Positions 1 through 8,022 are shown, counted from the first letter of the stretch. The stretch is DNA of 64,000 bases from Pseudomonas piscis (GCF_009380155.1 NZ_WHUV01000006.1:62001-126000); one strand, 5' to 3'. The notes: generated by a model not told the origin, from the sequence alone. Translations and numbers: made by a program.

Positions 1-205
1 GCTTGCCCGGCGCTACGGGCTTTGGCTCACGGGGCAGGTGTTCCGGGCGGTGGTACTTGATGGTGTGGTGGCCGTCGGCGACCAGTACCAGGTTGTCGCC
101 ATCGCCGTTGATGGCGATGCCTTGTTCGGTGAACAGGCGGTCCAGGTCGGCGATGATCTTGCCGGCATGTTGCGGTTGCTGCTTCTGTGCAGAGATTCCT
201 GACAT
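1..205 (-). CDS. Hypothetical protein, 3' part outside window, probably SOS-regulated
   Basis: The first 68 codons of a gene running off the left edge. It starts at the ATG at 205-203 (MSGISAQKQQ...), with a good ribosome site AAGGAG 6 nt upstream. No stop is reached. The visible part is hydrophilic, predicted soluble, and has no signal peptide or transmembrane segment. I do not recognise the family. A LexA-type operator lies 38-57 nt upstream of the start, so the gene is probably induced by DNA damage. A competing frame (227-27) starts with a poorer context and has arginine/proline-rich shadow composition. Function is unknown; regulation is inferred from the operator only. Confidence 0.7.
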   Translation of the reverse strand, partial: MSGISAQKQQPQHAGKIIADLDRLFTEQGIAINGDGDNLVLVADGHHTIKYHRPEHLPREPKPVAPGK

Positions 206-242
206 TTCTAGCTCCTTGATATGTCATGGGTTATTTGAATTT

Positions 243-262
243 AACTGTATGTATATACAGTT
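243..262. promoter_or_regulatory. LexA (SOS) box
   Basis: AACTGTATGTATATACAGTT contains CTGT-N8-ACAG with an AT-rich alternating core. It differs from the enterobacterial consensus TACTGTATATATATACAGTA only at the outer bases and one core base. It lies in the gap between the divergent partial gene (start 205) and the AEC permease (start 456). Its distance suits repression of the minus-strand gene. This is the best SOS box I see in the window. Confidence 0.8.
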
Positions 263-455
263 GAAATCGAGAATAAACGAAAACCATTTCCCGTCAAGAT
301 GGCAAGCATTCGAAGCAGGATGTTTTTTCGCGTCGGCCGGAGTGATGGTTTGGCGAGGCCTCTGGCCCAAGGGTTGGCGGCTCGCTCCTCGAGCGGCCGC
401 GGAATGATTGGATTACCATTGGCCGCCTTACGACAGGCTCAAGGTCCACCCGCCC

Positions 456-1397
456 ATGCTGGCCATCTTTTTCGAAACGCTGACGATCACCGCGCCCGTC
501 TTCGCCATGCTGTTGCTGGGTCTGTTGCTCAAGCGGGTGGGCTGGATCAACGACAACTTCATCCATACCGCCTCGGCCCTGGTGTTCAACGTCACCATGC
601 CGGCGTTGCTGTTCCTGGGTATCGTCCACGCCGACCTGCGTTCGTCGCTCAAGCCCGGGGTGCTGGTGTATTTTTCCCTGGCCACCCTGGCGTGCTTCGC
701 CCTGGCCTGGCTCTGGGCGATCTGGCGTTGTCCGCGGGAGGATCGCGGCATCTATACCCAGGGCGCGTTTCGCGGCAACAACGCGATCATCGGCCTGGCC
801 CTGGCGGCCAGCATGTATGGCAGCTACGGCATTTCCCTGGGGGCGGTGCTGGCGGCGCTGGTGATCCTTTTCTACAACACCCTGTCGACCATCGTCCTGG
901 CGGTCTACAGCCCGGTGATCAAGTCCGACCCCTGGAGCATCTTCAAGAACGTGATCAGCAATCCGCTGATCGTCAGCGTGCTGGTGGCCGGGTCATTCGC
1001 CTACTGGCAGATCGGCCTGCCTGGCTGGTTGCAGACCTCGGGCCAGTACCTGGCGCAGATGACCCTGCCGCTGGCGCTGATCTGCATCGGCGGCACCCTG
1101 TCCATGGCGGCCTTGCGCAACAGCGGGCGGATGGCTATCAGTTCCAGCTTGATGAAGATGATCAGCCTGCCGGCGCTGGCGACTTTCGGCGCCTGGCTTT
1201 GCGGCTTTCGCGGGGCCGAACTGGGAATCCTGTTCCTGTACTTCGGCAGCCCCACCGCGGCGGCAAGCTTCGTCATGGCCCGGGCGGCCAACGGCAATCA
1301 TGAACTGGCAGCGGCAATCATCGTCATCACCACGGTGATGGCGGCAGTGACCACCAATATCGGGATCTTCCTGCTGCAGTGGGGAGGCTGGATCTAG
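456..1397 (+). CDS. AEC (auxin efflux carrier) family permease
   Basis: A 313-residue, very hydrophobic protein with about ten membrane helices, arranged as two halves as in the AEC/bile-acid-sodium-symporter fold. The N-terminal helix begins at MLAIFFETLTITAPVF. The family motif region near GAFRGNNAIIGLAL (about residues 105-118) fits AEC transporters. Substrates in this family range from auxin-like compounds to malate and malonate, so none can be assigned. I chose the ATG at 456 because the in-frame extension to 408 is polar and unlike the family. The gene stands alone between the SOS-box gene and a convergent minus-strand cluster. Confidence 0.85.
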   Translation: MLAIFFETLTITAPVFAMLLLGLLLKRVGWINDNFIHTASALVFNVTMPALLFLGIVHADLRSSLKPGVLVYFSLATLACFALAWLWAIWRCPREDRGIYTQGAFRGNNAIIGLALAASMYGSYGISLGAVLAALVILFYNTLSTIVLAVYSPVIKSDPWSIFKNVISNPLIVSVLVAGSFAYWQIGLPGWLQTSGQYLAQMTLPLALICIGGTLSMAALRNSGRMAISSSLMKMISLPALATFGAWLCGFRGAELGILFLYFGSPTAAASFVMARAANGNHELAAAIIVITTVMAAVTTNIGIFLLQWGGWI

Positions 1398-1439
1398 GGG
1401 GGGGCACGCCGGCGCGCAGGGGCGACCGGCGACGAGATA

Positions 1440-1820
1440 TCACTGGTCTTGCTGGTAGGCGTCTATCACTTCCTGGGCGGCGCGAAAGGCATCGACGGCC
1501 GCCGGCACCCCGGCATACACCGCGCAGTGCAGCAGCGCTTCGCGAATCTCTTCGACAGTGCAGCCGTTGTTCAGCGCGCCGCGTACGTGGCCCTTGAGTT
1601 CCTGCGGGCACTTGAGGGCGGTCAGGGCCGCCAGGGTGATCAGGCTGCGGGTCTTGAGCGGCAGGCCTTCGCGGTTCCACACGCCTCCCCAGGCATGTTC
1701 GTTGACGAAGTCCTGCAAGGGTTGGCTGAACTCGGTGGCGTTGCCCAGGGCTCGGTCGACGAAGGCATCGCCCATCACCTGGCGACGCATCTGCAGACCG
1801 CTTTTATTGTTCTCGCTCAT
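1440..1820 (-). CDS. Carboxymuconolactone decarboxylase family protein
   Basis: A 126-residue protein close in length and sequence pattern to PcaC (gamma-carboxymuconolactone decarboxylase), with the HAWG(G/D)xWxRxGLPxxTRSLIT block at residues 43-62. PcaC acts in the protocatechuate branch of the beta-ketoadipate pathway. No other pca gene is nearby, so it may instead be an AhpD-like or orphan paralogue. It lacks the CxxC of AhpD; its cysteines are isolated (KCPQE, HCAVY). It starts at 1820 with a GAGGGA ribosome site. The ATG overlaps the antiporter stop (ATGA), implying translational coupling. Confidence 0.8.
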   Translation of the reverse strand: MSENNKSGLQMRRQVMGDAFVDRALGNATEFSQPLQDFVNEHAWGGVWNREGLPLKTRSLITLAALTALKCPQELKGHVRGALNNGCTVEEIREALLHCAVYAGVPAAVDAFRAAQEVIDAYQQDQ

Positions 1821-2914
1821 GGCGTTTCCCTCTTGTGTTGGCGGCGCCAGGCCCGTAGCGAACTGAACAGCAGGAACGCCACCAGCGCCGGCAGGATGAA
1901 AAACAGCATCAGGCGCTCCAGCTTGCCCGCCAGGGGCATGCCGGTCGTGAAGGACATCACGTGCAGCCCGTAGGCCAGGTACAGGCCGAGCAGCAGCAGG
2001 CCCTCGGCCCGAGTCACACGGTAGCCGGAATAGAACACCGGCAGGCACAGGGTCGCGACACCGAGCAGCACCGGCAGGTCGAAGTCCAGGGCATTGGGCG
2101 AGACCGACAGCGGCGTGGGCGCCACCAGGGCGGTGAACCCCAGGACCCCCAGCAGGTTGAACAGATTGCCGCCGATCACGTTGCCCACGGCGATATCGCG
2201 CTGGCCGCGCAGGGCGGCCAGCAGCGAGGTGGCCAGCTGGGGCAGCGAGGCGCTGACGGCGATCACCGTCAGGCCCATGACCCGCTCCGACAGGCCCAGG
2301 TCGTCGGCCACGGTGATCGCGGCGCCCAGCAACAAGTGCCCGGCGAATACCAGCAGGCCCAGGCCAAGGAGGATCAGCAGCAGGCTACTGAGCCAGGGCG
2401 CCGGGTGCTTGCGCGCGGGTGGCGCGGGGGAGTGCAGGCGCGTGGCGTGGCGTGACTGGCGCGACAGCAGGGCCAGGTACAGCACCAGCGCCGCCAGCAG
2501 GATCGCGCCGTCGAGCGGGCCCAGGTGCTCGTTGTAGGCCAGGGCGAATACCAGCAGGCTGGCGCCGATCATCAACGGGATGTCCAGGCGCACCAGTTGC
2601 CGGGAAACCCGTAGCGGAATGATCAGCGCCGAGAGGCCCAGGGTCACCAGGATGTTGAAGATGCTGCTGCCGATCACGCTACCCACGGCGATATCGGTGC
2701 TGCCGCCCAGCGTCGCTTGCAGGCTGATGGCCAGCTGCGGGGCACTGCTGCCGAAGGCGACGATGGTCAGGCCGATGATCAGCGGCCGCACATGCAGGCG
2801 GACCACCAGGCGCACGGCCGCGCGGACCAGCAGCTCGGCACCGGCGACCAGCATCAGCAGGCCGCTGATGAGCTGGATCAGGCTGAGCAGGGGCAGTTCG
2901 GCGAAGGCGGTAAT
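1817..2914 (-). CDS. Calcium/cation antiporter (YrbG/CaCA family) with Gln-substituted alpha-repeats
   Basis: An inner-membrane protein of about 365 residues with about ten helices and two inverted alpha-repeats (LTIVAFGSSAPQLAIS at residues 49-64 and LTVIAVSASLPQLATS at 215-230). Most CaCA exchangers have a Glu in G(T/S)SxPE that binds the cation; here both are Gln (residues 60 and 226). The only ATG (2854) would cut through the first helix. The frame stays open upstream, and an ATT at 2914 follows GGAG by 6 nt, so I place the start there. The proposed start lies 15 nt downstream of the rlpA-like stop and the gene overlaps the decarboxylase start: one operon. Ion specificity is uncertain. 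Confidence 0.8.
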   Translation of the reverse strand: MTAFAELPLLSLIQLISGLLMLVAGAELLVRAAVRLVVRLHVRPLIIGLTIVAFGSSAPQLAISLQATLGGSTDIAVGSVIGSSIFNILVTLGLSALIIPLRVSRQLVRLDIPLMIGASLLVFALAYNEHLGPLDGAILLAALVLYLALLSRQSRHATRLHSPAPPARKHPAPWLSSLLLILLGLGLLVFAGHLLLGAAITVADDLGLSERVMGLTVIAVSASLPQLATSLLAALRGQRDIAVGNVIGGNLFNLLGVLGFTALVAPTPLSVSPNALDFDLPVLLGVATLCLPVFYSGYRVTRAEGLLLLGLYLAYGLHVMSFTTGMPLAGKLERLMLFFILPALVAFLLFSSLRAWRRQHKRETP

Positions 2915-2929
2915 GATGAACTCCGGGAA

Positions 2930-3316
2930 TCAGTCGCTGAGGGCTTGGACACGTACTTTCGCGGTTCCGCTGCGCAGCATGTCCAACTGCTGGGCGGCAC
3001 CGCGGGATAGGTCGATCAGGCGGCCACGGGTGTGCGGGCCTCGATCGGTGATACGGACCACGACGCGCTTGTCGTTGGCCAGGTTGGTGACTTGCACCCG
3101 GGTGCCGAAGGGCAGTTGGCGATGGGCGGCGGTAAGGCCGTTCTGGTCGAAGGCTTCGCCGCTGGCAGTGCGCTTGCCGTGATGCCGGGCACCATAGTAG
3201 GAGGCGGTTCCGGTCTCGTCATAACCCCGGGGGTCGACCAGTTGGCTACTGGCGCAGCCGCTGAGCAGTGCCAGCAGGGCGCAGGCGCCGAGCCAGGATT
3301 GCAGGGGCGAACGCAT
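2930..3316 (-). CDS. Short RlpA-like lipoprotein (septal ring lytic transglycosylase family)
   Basis: A 128-residue protein with a lipoprotein signal: hydrophobic residues 8-18, then lipobox LSGC with Cys21. A single double-psi beta-barrel domain follows (ASYYGxxxxGKRTASGEAFD through ITDRGPHTRGRLIDLS). RlpA cleaves peptidoglycan strands lacking stem peptides at the septum. The usual C-terminal SPOR domain is absent, so septal targeting must differ or be lost. The ATG at 3316 was chosen because the longer reading frame is translated from a REP-like repeat. The substrate is inferred from the family only. Confidence 0.8.
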   Translation of the reverse strand: MRSPLQSWLGACALLALLSGCASSQLVDPRGYDETGTASYYGARHHGKRTASGEAFDQNGLTAAHRQLPFGTRVQVTNLANDKRVVVRITDRGPHTRGRLIDLSRGAAQQLDMLRSGTAKVRVQALSD

Positions 3317-3351
3317 GGGGAAAAGGGGAGCGGGCATCGATGGGGAAGGAG

Positions 3352-3402
3352 GGCTTGCCAGCGAGAACGGCGGTACGCGGACCACGTTTCGACTGGCAAG
3401 CC
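3352..3402. repeat. REP-like inverted repeat
   Basis: Perfect 10-base arms GGCTTGCCAG (3352-3361) and CTGGCAAGCC (3393-3402) enclose a 31-base loop. It lies in the 103-base gap between gatB and the rlpA-like gene, both on the minus strand. The GCTTGCCAGCGA wording resembles REP sequences common in fluorescent pseudomonads. No T-run follows, so it is not a typical terminator. Confidence 0.6.
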
Positions 3403-3419
3403 ACGGCTTCATGTCCCGG

Positions 3420-4865
3420 TCAGCCTTCGAGCTTGCTTTTCAGCAACTCGTTGACCTGTTGCGGGTTGGCCTTGCCCTTGGAGGCCTTCATCGCCTGGCC
3501 GACGAAGAAGCCGAACATCTTGCCGCGCTTGGCTTCGTCAGCGGCGCGATATTGTTCGACCTGCTCGGCGTTGGCCGCGAGCATTTCGTCCAGTACCGCC
3601 GAGATCGCGCCGGTGTCGGTGACCTGCTTGAGGCCGCGCTTGTCGATGATCTCGTCGGCGTTGCCTTCGCCGTTGGCCATGGCTTCGAACACGGTCTTGG
3701 CGATCTTGCCGGAGATGGTGTTGTCCTTGATGCGCAGGAGCATGCCGCCCAGTTGCTCGGCCGATACCGGGGCTTGGTCGATCTCCAGGCCCTGCTTGTT
3801 CAGCAGGCTGCCCAGCTCGACCATGACCCAGTTGGCCGCCAGCTTGGCGTCGCCGGCGATGTTGGCGACCTTCTCGAAGTAGTCCGCCTGCTCACGGCTG
3901 GAGGCCAGCACGCTGGCATCGTAGACCGACAGGCCGAACTGTTCCTGGAAGCGCTCGCGTTTCTGCGGTGGCAGCTCCGGCAGGGTCGCGCGCACCTGGG
4001 CGAGGAAGGCGTCCTCGATGACCACCGGCAGCAGGTCCGGATCGGGGAAGTAACGATAGTCGTTGGCTTCTTCCTTGCTGCGCATCGGACGGGTCTCGTC
4101 CTTGTTCGGATCGTACAGGCGAGTCTGCTGGATCACCTTGCCGCCGTCCTCGATCAGGTCGATCTGGCGCTGGATCTCGGAGTTGATCGCCTTCTCGATA
4201 AAGCGGAACGAGTTGACGTTCTTGATCTCGCAGCGGGTGCCGAACTCGGCCTGGCCCTTGGGCCGGATCGAGACGTTGCAGTCGCAGCGCAGGGAACCTT
4301 CGGCCATGTTGCCGTCGCAGATCCCCAGGTAGCGCACCAGGGCGTGGATCGACTTGACGTAGGCCACGGCTTCCTTGGCGCTGCGCAGGTCAGGCTCGGA
4401 AACGATTTCCAGCAGCGGCGTGCCGGCGCGGTTCAGGTCGATGCCGGTGGCGCCGTTGAACTCTTCGTGCAGGCTCTTGCCGGCATCTTCCTCCAGATGC
4501 GCACGGGTGATGCCGATGCGCTTGACGGTGCCGTCTTCCAGGGGGATGTCCAGGTGACCCTTGCCGACAATCGGCAGGTCCATCTGGCTGATCTGGTAGC
4601 CCTTGGGCAGGTCCGGGTAGAAGTAGTTCTTGCGGGCGAACACGTTGTGCTGGCCGATCTGGGCGTCTACCGCCAGGCCGAACATCACCGCCATGCGCAC
4701 CGCTTCCTGGTTCAGCACCGGCAGCACGCCGGGCATGCCCAGGTCCACCAGGCTGGCCTGGGTGTTGGGCTCGGCGCCGAAGGCAGTGGAGCTACCGGAG
4801 AAAATCTTCGATTGAGTGGTGAGCTGGGTATGGATCTCCAGCCCGATCACGACTTCCCATTGCAT
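3420..4865 (-). CDS. gatB: Asp/Glu-tRNA(Asn/Gln) amidotransferase subunit B
   Basis: 481 residues, the normal GatB length. GatB binds the misacylated tRNA and activates Glu or Asp with ATP, so that ammonia from GatA can convert it to Gln or Asn. The N-terminal GatB/E catalytic domain starts at VIGLEIHTQL (residues 5-14) and the C-terminal YqeY-like tail binds tRNA. The start is the ATG at 4865 after an AGGAG site; a longer frame to 4997 lies inside the gatA 3' end. It follows gatA by 10 bases in a gatC-gatA-gatB operon. Confidence 0.97.
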   Translation of the reverse strand: MQWEVVIGLEIHTQLTTQSKIFSGSSTAFGAEPNTQASLVDLGMPGVLPVLNQEAVRMAVMFGLAVDAQIGQHNVFARKNYFYPDLPKGYQISQMDLPIVGKGHLDIPLEDGTVKRIGITRAHLEEDAGKSLHEEFNGATGIDLNRAGTPLLEIVSEPDLRSAKEAVAYVKSIHALVRYLGICDGNMAEGSLRCDCNVSIRPKGQAEFGTRCEIKNVNSFRFIEKAINSEIQRQIDLIEDGGKVIQQTRLYDPNKDETRPMRSKEEANDYRYFPDPDLLPVVIEDAFLAQVRATLPELPPQKRERFQEQFGLSVYDASVLASSREQADYFEKVANIAGDAKLAANWVMVELGSLLNKQGLEIDQAPVSAEQLGGMLLRIKDNTISGKIAKTVFEAMANGEGNADEIIDKRGLKQVTDTGAISAVLDEMLAANAEQVEQYRAADEAKRGKMFGFFVGQAMKASKGKANPQQVNELLKSKLEG

Positions 4866-4875
4866 GTGTGTCTCC

Positions 4876-6327
4876 TCAGAAGCCGGTTGGGGTGCGGGTG
4901 TGCCAGTCGGTGTGCAACTGGTACTGGTGCGCAACGTTGAGCAAGCGGCCTTCCTGGAAATACGGGGCAAGCAGTTGCACGCCCACCGGCAGGCCATCGA
5001 CGAAACCTGCCGGCATGGACAGGCCCGGCAGACCGGCGAGGTTGGCGGTGATGGTGTAGACGTCTTCCAGGTACGCAGCGACCGGGTCGCTGTTCTTGGC
5101 GCCGAGTTTCCAGGCCGGGTTCGGCGTGGTCGGGCCGAGGATGACGTCGACTTCGTTGAAGGCGTTCATGAAGTCGTTCTTCACCAGGCGCCGGATCTTC
5201 TGCGCCTTGAGGTAGTAGGCGTCGTAGTAGCCGGCGGACAGCGCGTAGGCGCCGACCATGATCCGGCGCTGCACTTCGCTGCCGAAGCCTTCGCCACGGG
5301 AACGGGTGTACAGGTCTTCCAGATCCTTGGGGTTCTCGCACCGGTAGCCGAAGCGCACGCCATCGAAACGCGACAGGTTGGAGGAGGCTTCCGCCGGGGC
5401 GATCACGTAGTACGCCGGGATCGCGTGCTGCATGTTCGGCAGGCTGATTTCCTTGATCACCGCACCGAGCTTCTCCAGCTCCTTGATGCTGGCGTGGATC
5501 AGGTCGGCGATGCGCGGGTCGAGGCCGGCGCTGAAGTACTCCTTCGGCACGCCGATGCGCAGGCCCTGCAGCGAGCCGTTGAGGCTGGCGCTGTAGTCGG
5601 GCACGGGTTCATCGATGCTGGTGGAGTCGTTCGGATCGAAGCCGGCCATGCCTTGCAGCAGGAGCGCGCAGTCTTCGGCTGTGCGTGCCAGCGGGCCGCC
5701 CTGGTCGAGGCTGGAGGCGTAGGCGATCATGCCCCAGCGGGACACGCGACCATAGGTCGGCTTCAGGCCGGTGAGGTTGGTGAAGGCCGCAGGCTGGCGA
5801 ATCGAGCCACCGGTATCGGTGGCCGTTGCGGCCGGCAGCAGGCGTGCGGCCACGGCTGCGGCGGAACCGCCGGACGAACCGCCCGGCACGTGCTCGAGGT
5901 TCCACGGGTTCTTCACCGCGCCATACCAGCTCGACTCGTTGGCCGAGCCCATGGCGAATTCGTCCATGTTGGTCTTGCCCAGGGTCACGGTACCGGCGGC
6001 GGCCAGCTTGGAGACCACGGTGGCGTCGTAGGGCGCCTTGAAGTTGTCGAGCATCTTCGAGCCACAGCTGGTGCGGATGCCCTGGGTACAGAACAGGTCC
6101 TTGTGGGCGATCGGCGCGCCCAGCAGGGCACCGCTCTCGCCATTTGCGCGACGGGCATCGGCGGCCTTGGCCTGGGTCAGCGCGAGGTCTTCGGTGAGGC
6201 TGATGAAGCTGTTGATCTGCGGGTCGAGCTGGGCGATGCGCGCCAGCAGGGTCCGGGTCAGTTCTTCGGAGGAGAATTTCTTGTCGGCGAGTCCGCGGGC
6301 GATCTCGGCCAGGGTCATGTGGTGCAT
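4876..6327 (-). CDS. gatA: Asp/Glu-tRNA(Asn/Gln) amidotransferase subunit A
   Basis: A 483-residue amidase-signature enzyme that releases ammonia from glutamine for the transamidation carried out with GatB. The Ser-cisSer-Lys catalytic set is visible: Lys76 in PIAHKDLF, the cis-Ser in PGGSSGGSAAA (about 151) and the nucleophile Ser175 in TDTGGSIRQPA. It is the middle gene of gatCAB, 16 bases after gatC. A second in-frame ATG three codons in (6318) is possible. Confidence 0.97.
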   Translation of the reverse strand: MHHMTLAEIARGLADKKFSSEELTRTLLARIAQLDPQINSFISLTEDLALTQAKAADARRANGESGALLGAPIAHKDLFCTQGIRTSCGSKMLDNFKAPYDATVVSKLAAAGTVTLGKTNMDEFAMGSANESSWYGAVKNPWNLEHVPGGSSGGSAAAVAARLLPAATATDTGGSIRQPAAFTNLTGLKPTYGRVSRWGMIAYASSLDQGGPLARTAEDCALLLQGMAGFDPNDSTSIDEPVPDYSASLNGSLQGLRIGVPKEYFSAGLDPRIADLIHASIKELEKLGAVIKEISLPNMQHAIPAYYVIAPAEASSNLSRFDGVRFGYRCENPKDLEDLYTRSRGEGFGSEVQRRIMVGAYALSAGYYDAYYLKAQKIRRLVKNDFMNAFNEVDVILGPTTPNPAWKLGAKNSDPVAAYLEDVYTITANLAGLPGLSMPAGFVDGLPVGVQLLAPYFQEGRLLNVAHQYQLHTDWHTRTPTGF

Positions 6328-6343
6328 TGCAGGCTCTTTCCCT

Positions 6344-6631
6344 TTAGTCGATGACTTTCGGAACCAGGTACAGGCCGTTTTCGACCGCTGGCGCGATGGA
6401 CTGGTAGGCCTCGCGATGATTGGACTCGGTCACAACGTCTGCGCGCAGGCGCTGGCTGGCTTCCAGGGGGTGGGCCAGCGGCTCGATACCGTCGGTATCG
6501 ACTGCCTGCATTTCATCTACCAGCCCCAGAATGCTGTTCAGGGCGGAGGTGATGTGTGGAAGATCGCCTTCATTGAGCTTGATGCTGGCCAAATGAGCGA
6601 TTTTTTCCACATCGGAGCGTTCAAGCGCCAT
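6344..6631 (-). CDS. gatC: Asp/Glu-tRNA(Asn/Gln) amidotransferase subunit C
   Basis: A 95-residue GatC, the small subunit that wraps round and stabilises GatA-GatB. The typical N-terminus MALERSDVEKIAHLASIKL and the late IxPLxHP-type segment (GIEPLAHPLE, about 64-73) are present. It is the first gene of gatCAB and is transcribed divergently from mreB across a 211-base gap. Confidence 0.95.
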   Translation of the reverse strand: MALERSDVEKIAHLASIKLNEGDLPHITSALNSILGLVDEMQAVDTDGIEPLAHPLEASQRLRADVVTESNHREAYQSIAPAVENGLYLVPKVID

Positions 6632-6742
6632 GGGATTCTCCAGTGGAAAACAAAAGCGGAAATCGTCCGCGTGTCAGATTGTCGGAACACTACCGTATTT
6701 CTACGGTCTTACGGCCGCGATTGTGGGGGTTGGTGCACAGAA

Positions 6743-6771
6743 AAGGCGCCAATTTAACATATTGGCGCCTT
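6743..6771. repeat. Perfect palindromic element between gatC and mreB
   Basis: Arms AAGGCGCCAAT (6743-6753) and ATTGGCGCCTT (6761-6771) are perfect 11-base inverted repeats round a 7-base loop. It sits in the divergent promoter region, 112 bases upstream of gatC and 72 upstream of mreB. No T-run follows on either strand, so an operator or a leader-RNA hairpin is more likely than a terminator. Confidence 0.65.
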
Positions 6772-6842
6772 GCCCAAAATCCCTGTCGTTGTTAGAGTTT
6801 GCCGCACTTTTTTACCCACGCGTTGCCTAGGGTCCCTTTCCC

Positions 6843-7880
6843 ATGTTCAAGAAACTGCGTGGCATGTTTTCCAGCGATCTTTCCATTGACCTGGGCACTG
6901 CCAACACCCTTATTTACGTGCGCGAGCGCGGTATTGTCCTGAATGAACCATCTGTCGTAGCCATCCGGACCCACGGTAATCAGAAAAGTGTTGTGGCGGT
7001 TGGTACCGAAGCCAAGCGCATGCTCGGTCGTACTCCGGGCAACATTGCTGCCATTCGTCCGATGAAAGATGGCGTGATCGCCGATTTCAGCGTCTGCGAA
7101 AAGATGCTGCAGTACTTCATCAACAAGGTTCATGAAAACAGCTTCCTGCAGCCCAGCCCTCGTGTGCTGATCTGCGTTCCATGCAAGTCCACCCAGGTTG
7201 AGCGTCGTGCCATCCGTGAATCGGCCCTTGGCGCCGGTGCCCGTGAAGTGTTCCTGATCGAAGAACCGATGTCCGCCGCTATCGGCGCCGGCCTGCCGGT
7301 CGAGGAAGCCCGTGGCTCGATGGTCGTGGATATCGGTGGCGGTACCACCGAGATCGCCCTGATCTCCCTGAACGGCGTGGTCTATGCCGAGTCCGTCCGT
7401 GTCGGCGGCGACCGCTTCGACGAAGCCATCGTCACCTACGTGCGCCGCAACTACGGCAGCCTGATCGGCGAATCCACCGCCGAGCGCATCAAGCAGGAAA
7501 TCGGTACCGCCTACCCGGGCGGTGAAGTGCGCGAAGTCGACGTGCGCGGCCGTAACCTGGCCGAGGGCGTGCCACGTGCCTTCACCCTGAACTCCAATGA
7601 AGTGCTGGAGGCTCTGCAAGAGTCCCTGGCCGCCATCGTTCAGGCAGTGAAGAGCGCCCTGGAGCAGTCGCCTCCGGAGCTGGCTTCGGATATCGCCGAG
7701 CGTGGCCTGGTGCTGACCGGTGGTGGCGCGCTGCTGCGTGACCTGGACAAGCTGCTGGCCCAGGAAACCGGCCTGCCGGTGATCGTCGCCGAGGACCCGC
7801 TGACCTGTGTCGCCCGCGGCGGTGGCCGTGCATTGGAAATGATGGACAAACACACCATGGACCTGCTCTCCAGCGAATAA
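6843..7880 (+). CDS. mreB: Rod shape-determining protein MreB
   Basis: A 345-residue bacterial actin that polymerises under the inner membrane and positions the elongasome. The actin nucleotide-binding motifs are visible: phosphate-1 SIDLGTANTLIYV (near residues 14-26), phosphate-2 VVDIGGGTTEIALISL (about 161-176) and the adenosine segment LTGGGALLRDL (about 290). The N-terminal MFKKLRGMF is the amphipathic membrane-binding helix. It is the first gene of mreBCD. A strong hairpin separates it from mreC. Confidence 0.98.
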   Translation: MFKKLRGMFSSDLSIDLGTANTLIYVRERGIVLNEPSVVAIRTHGNQKSVVAVGTEAKRMLGRTPGNIAAIRPMKDGVIADFSVCEKMLQYFINKVHENSFLQPSPRVLICVPCKSTQVERRAIRESALGAGAREVFLIEEPMSAAIGAGLPVEEARGSMVVDIGGGTTEIALISLNGVVYAESVRVGGDRFDEAIVTYVRRNYGSLIGESTAERIKQEIGTAYPGGEVREVDVRGRNLAEGVPRAFTLNSNEVLEALQESLAAIVQAVKSALEQSPPELASDIAERGLVLTGGGALLRDLDKLLAQETGLPVIVAEDPLTCVARGGGRALEMMDKHTMDLLSSE

Positions 7881-7911
7881 CTTCGCTGTCGGCATCTATG
7901 CTGTTGCGCTC

Positions 7912-7939
7912 ACAGGCAGCACTTTGCAGTGCTGCCTGT
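7912..7939 (+). terminator. Intercistronic hairpin between mreB and mreC (possible attenuator)
   Basis: Perfect 12-base arms ACAGGCAGCACT (7912-7923) and AGTGCTGCCTGT (7928-7939) close a TTGC tetraloop. The following bases (CGCGTTTATCTTCT) are only mildly T-rich, so termination would be partial. It lies 32 bases after the mreB stop in a 142-base gap and could lower mreCD expression relative to mreB or protect the mreB 3' end. Confidence 0.55.
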
Positions 7940-8022
7940 CGCGTTTATCTTCTGTCAATCTGCACCCAGGCCGGTTCGACGCCTTATGAATAGACACAAC
8001 ATTTGCCCGGGAGGAGCGGCTT

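Noticed and set aside
3315..4940. A 541-codon plus-strand frame opposite gatB
   Set aside because: gatB is complete on the other strand; the product is a Leu/Gly/Asp-rich shadow.
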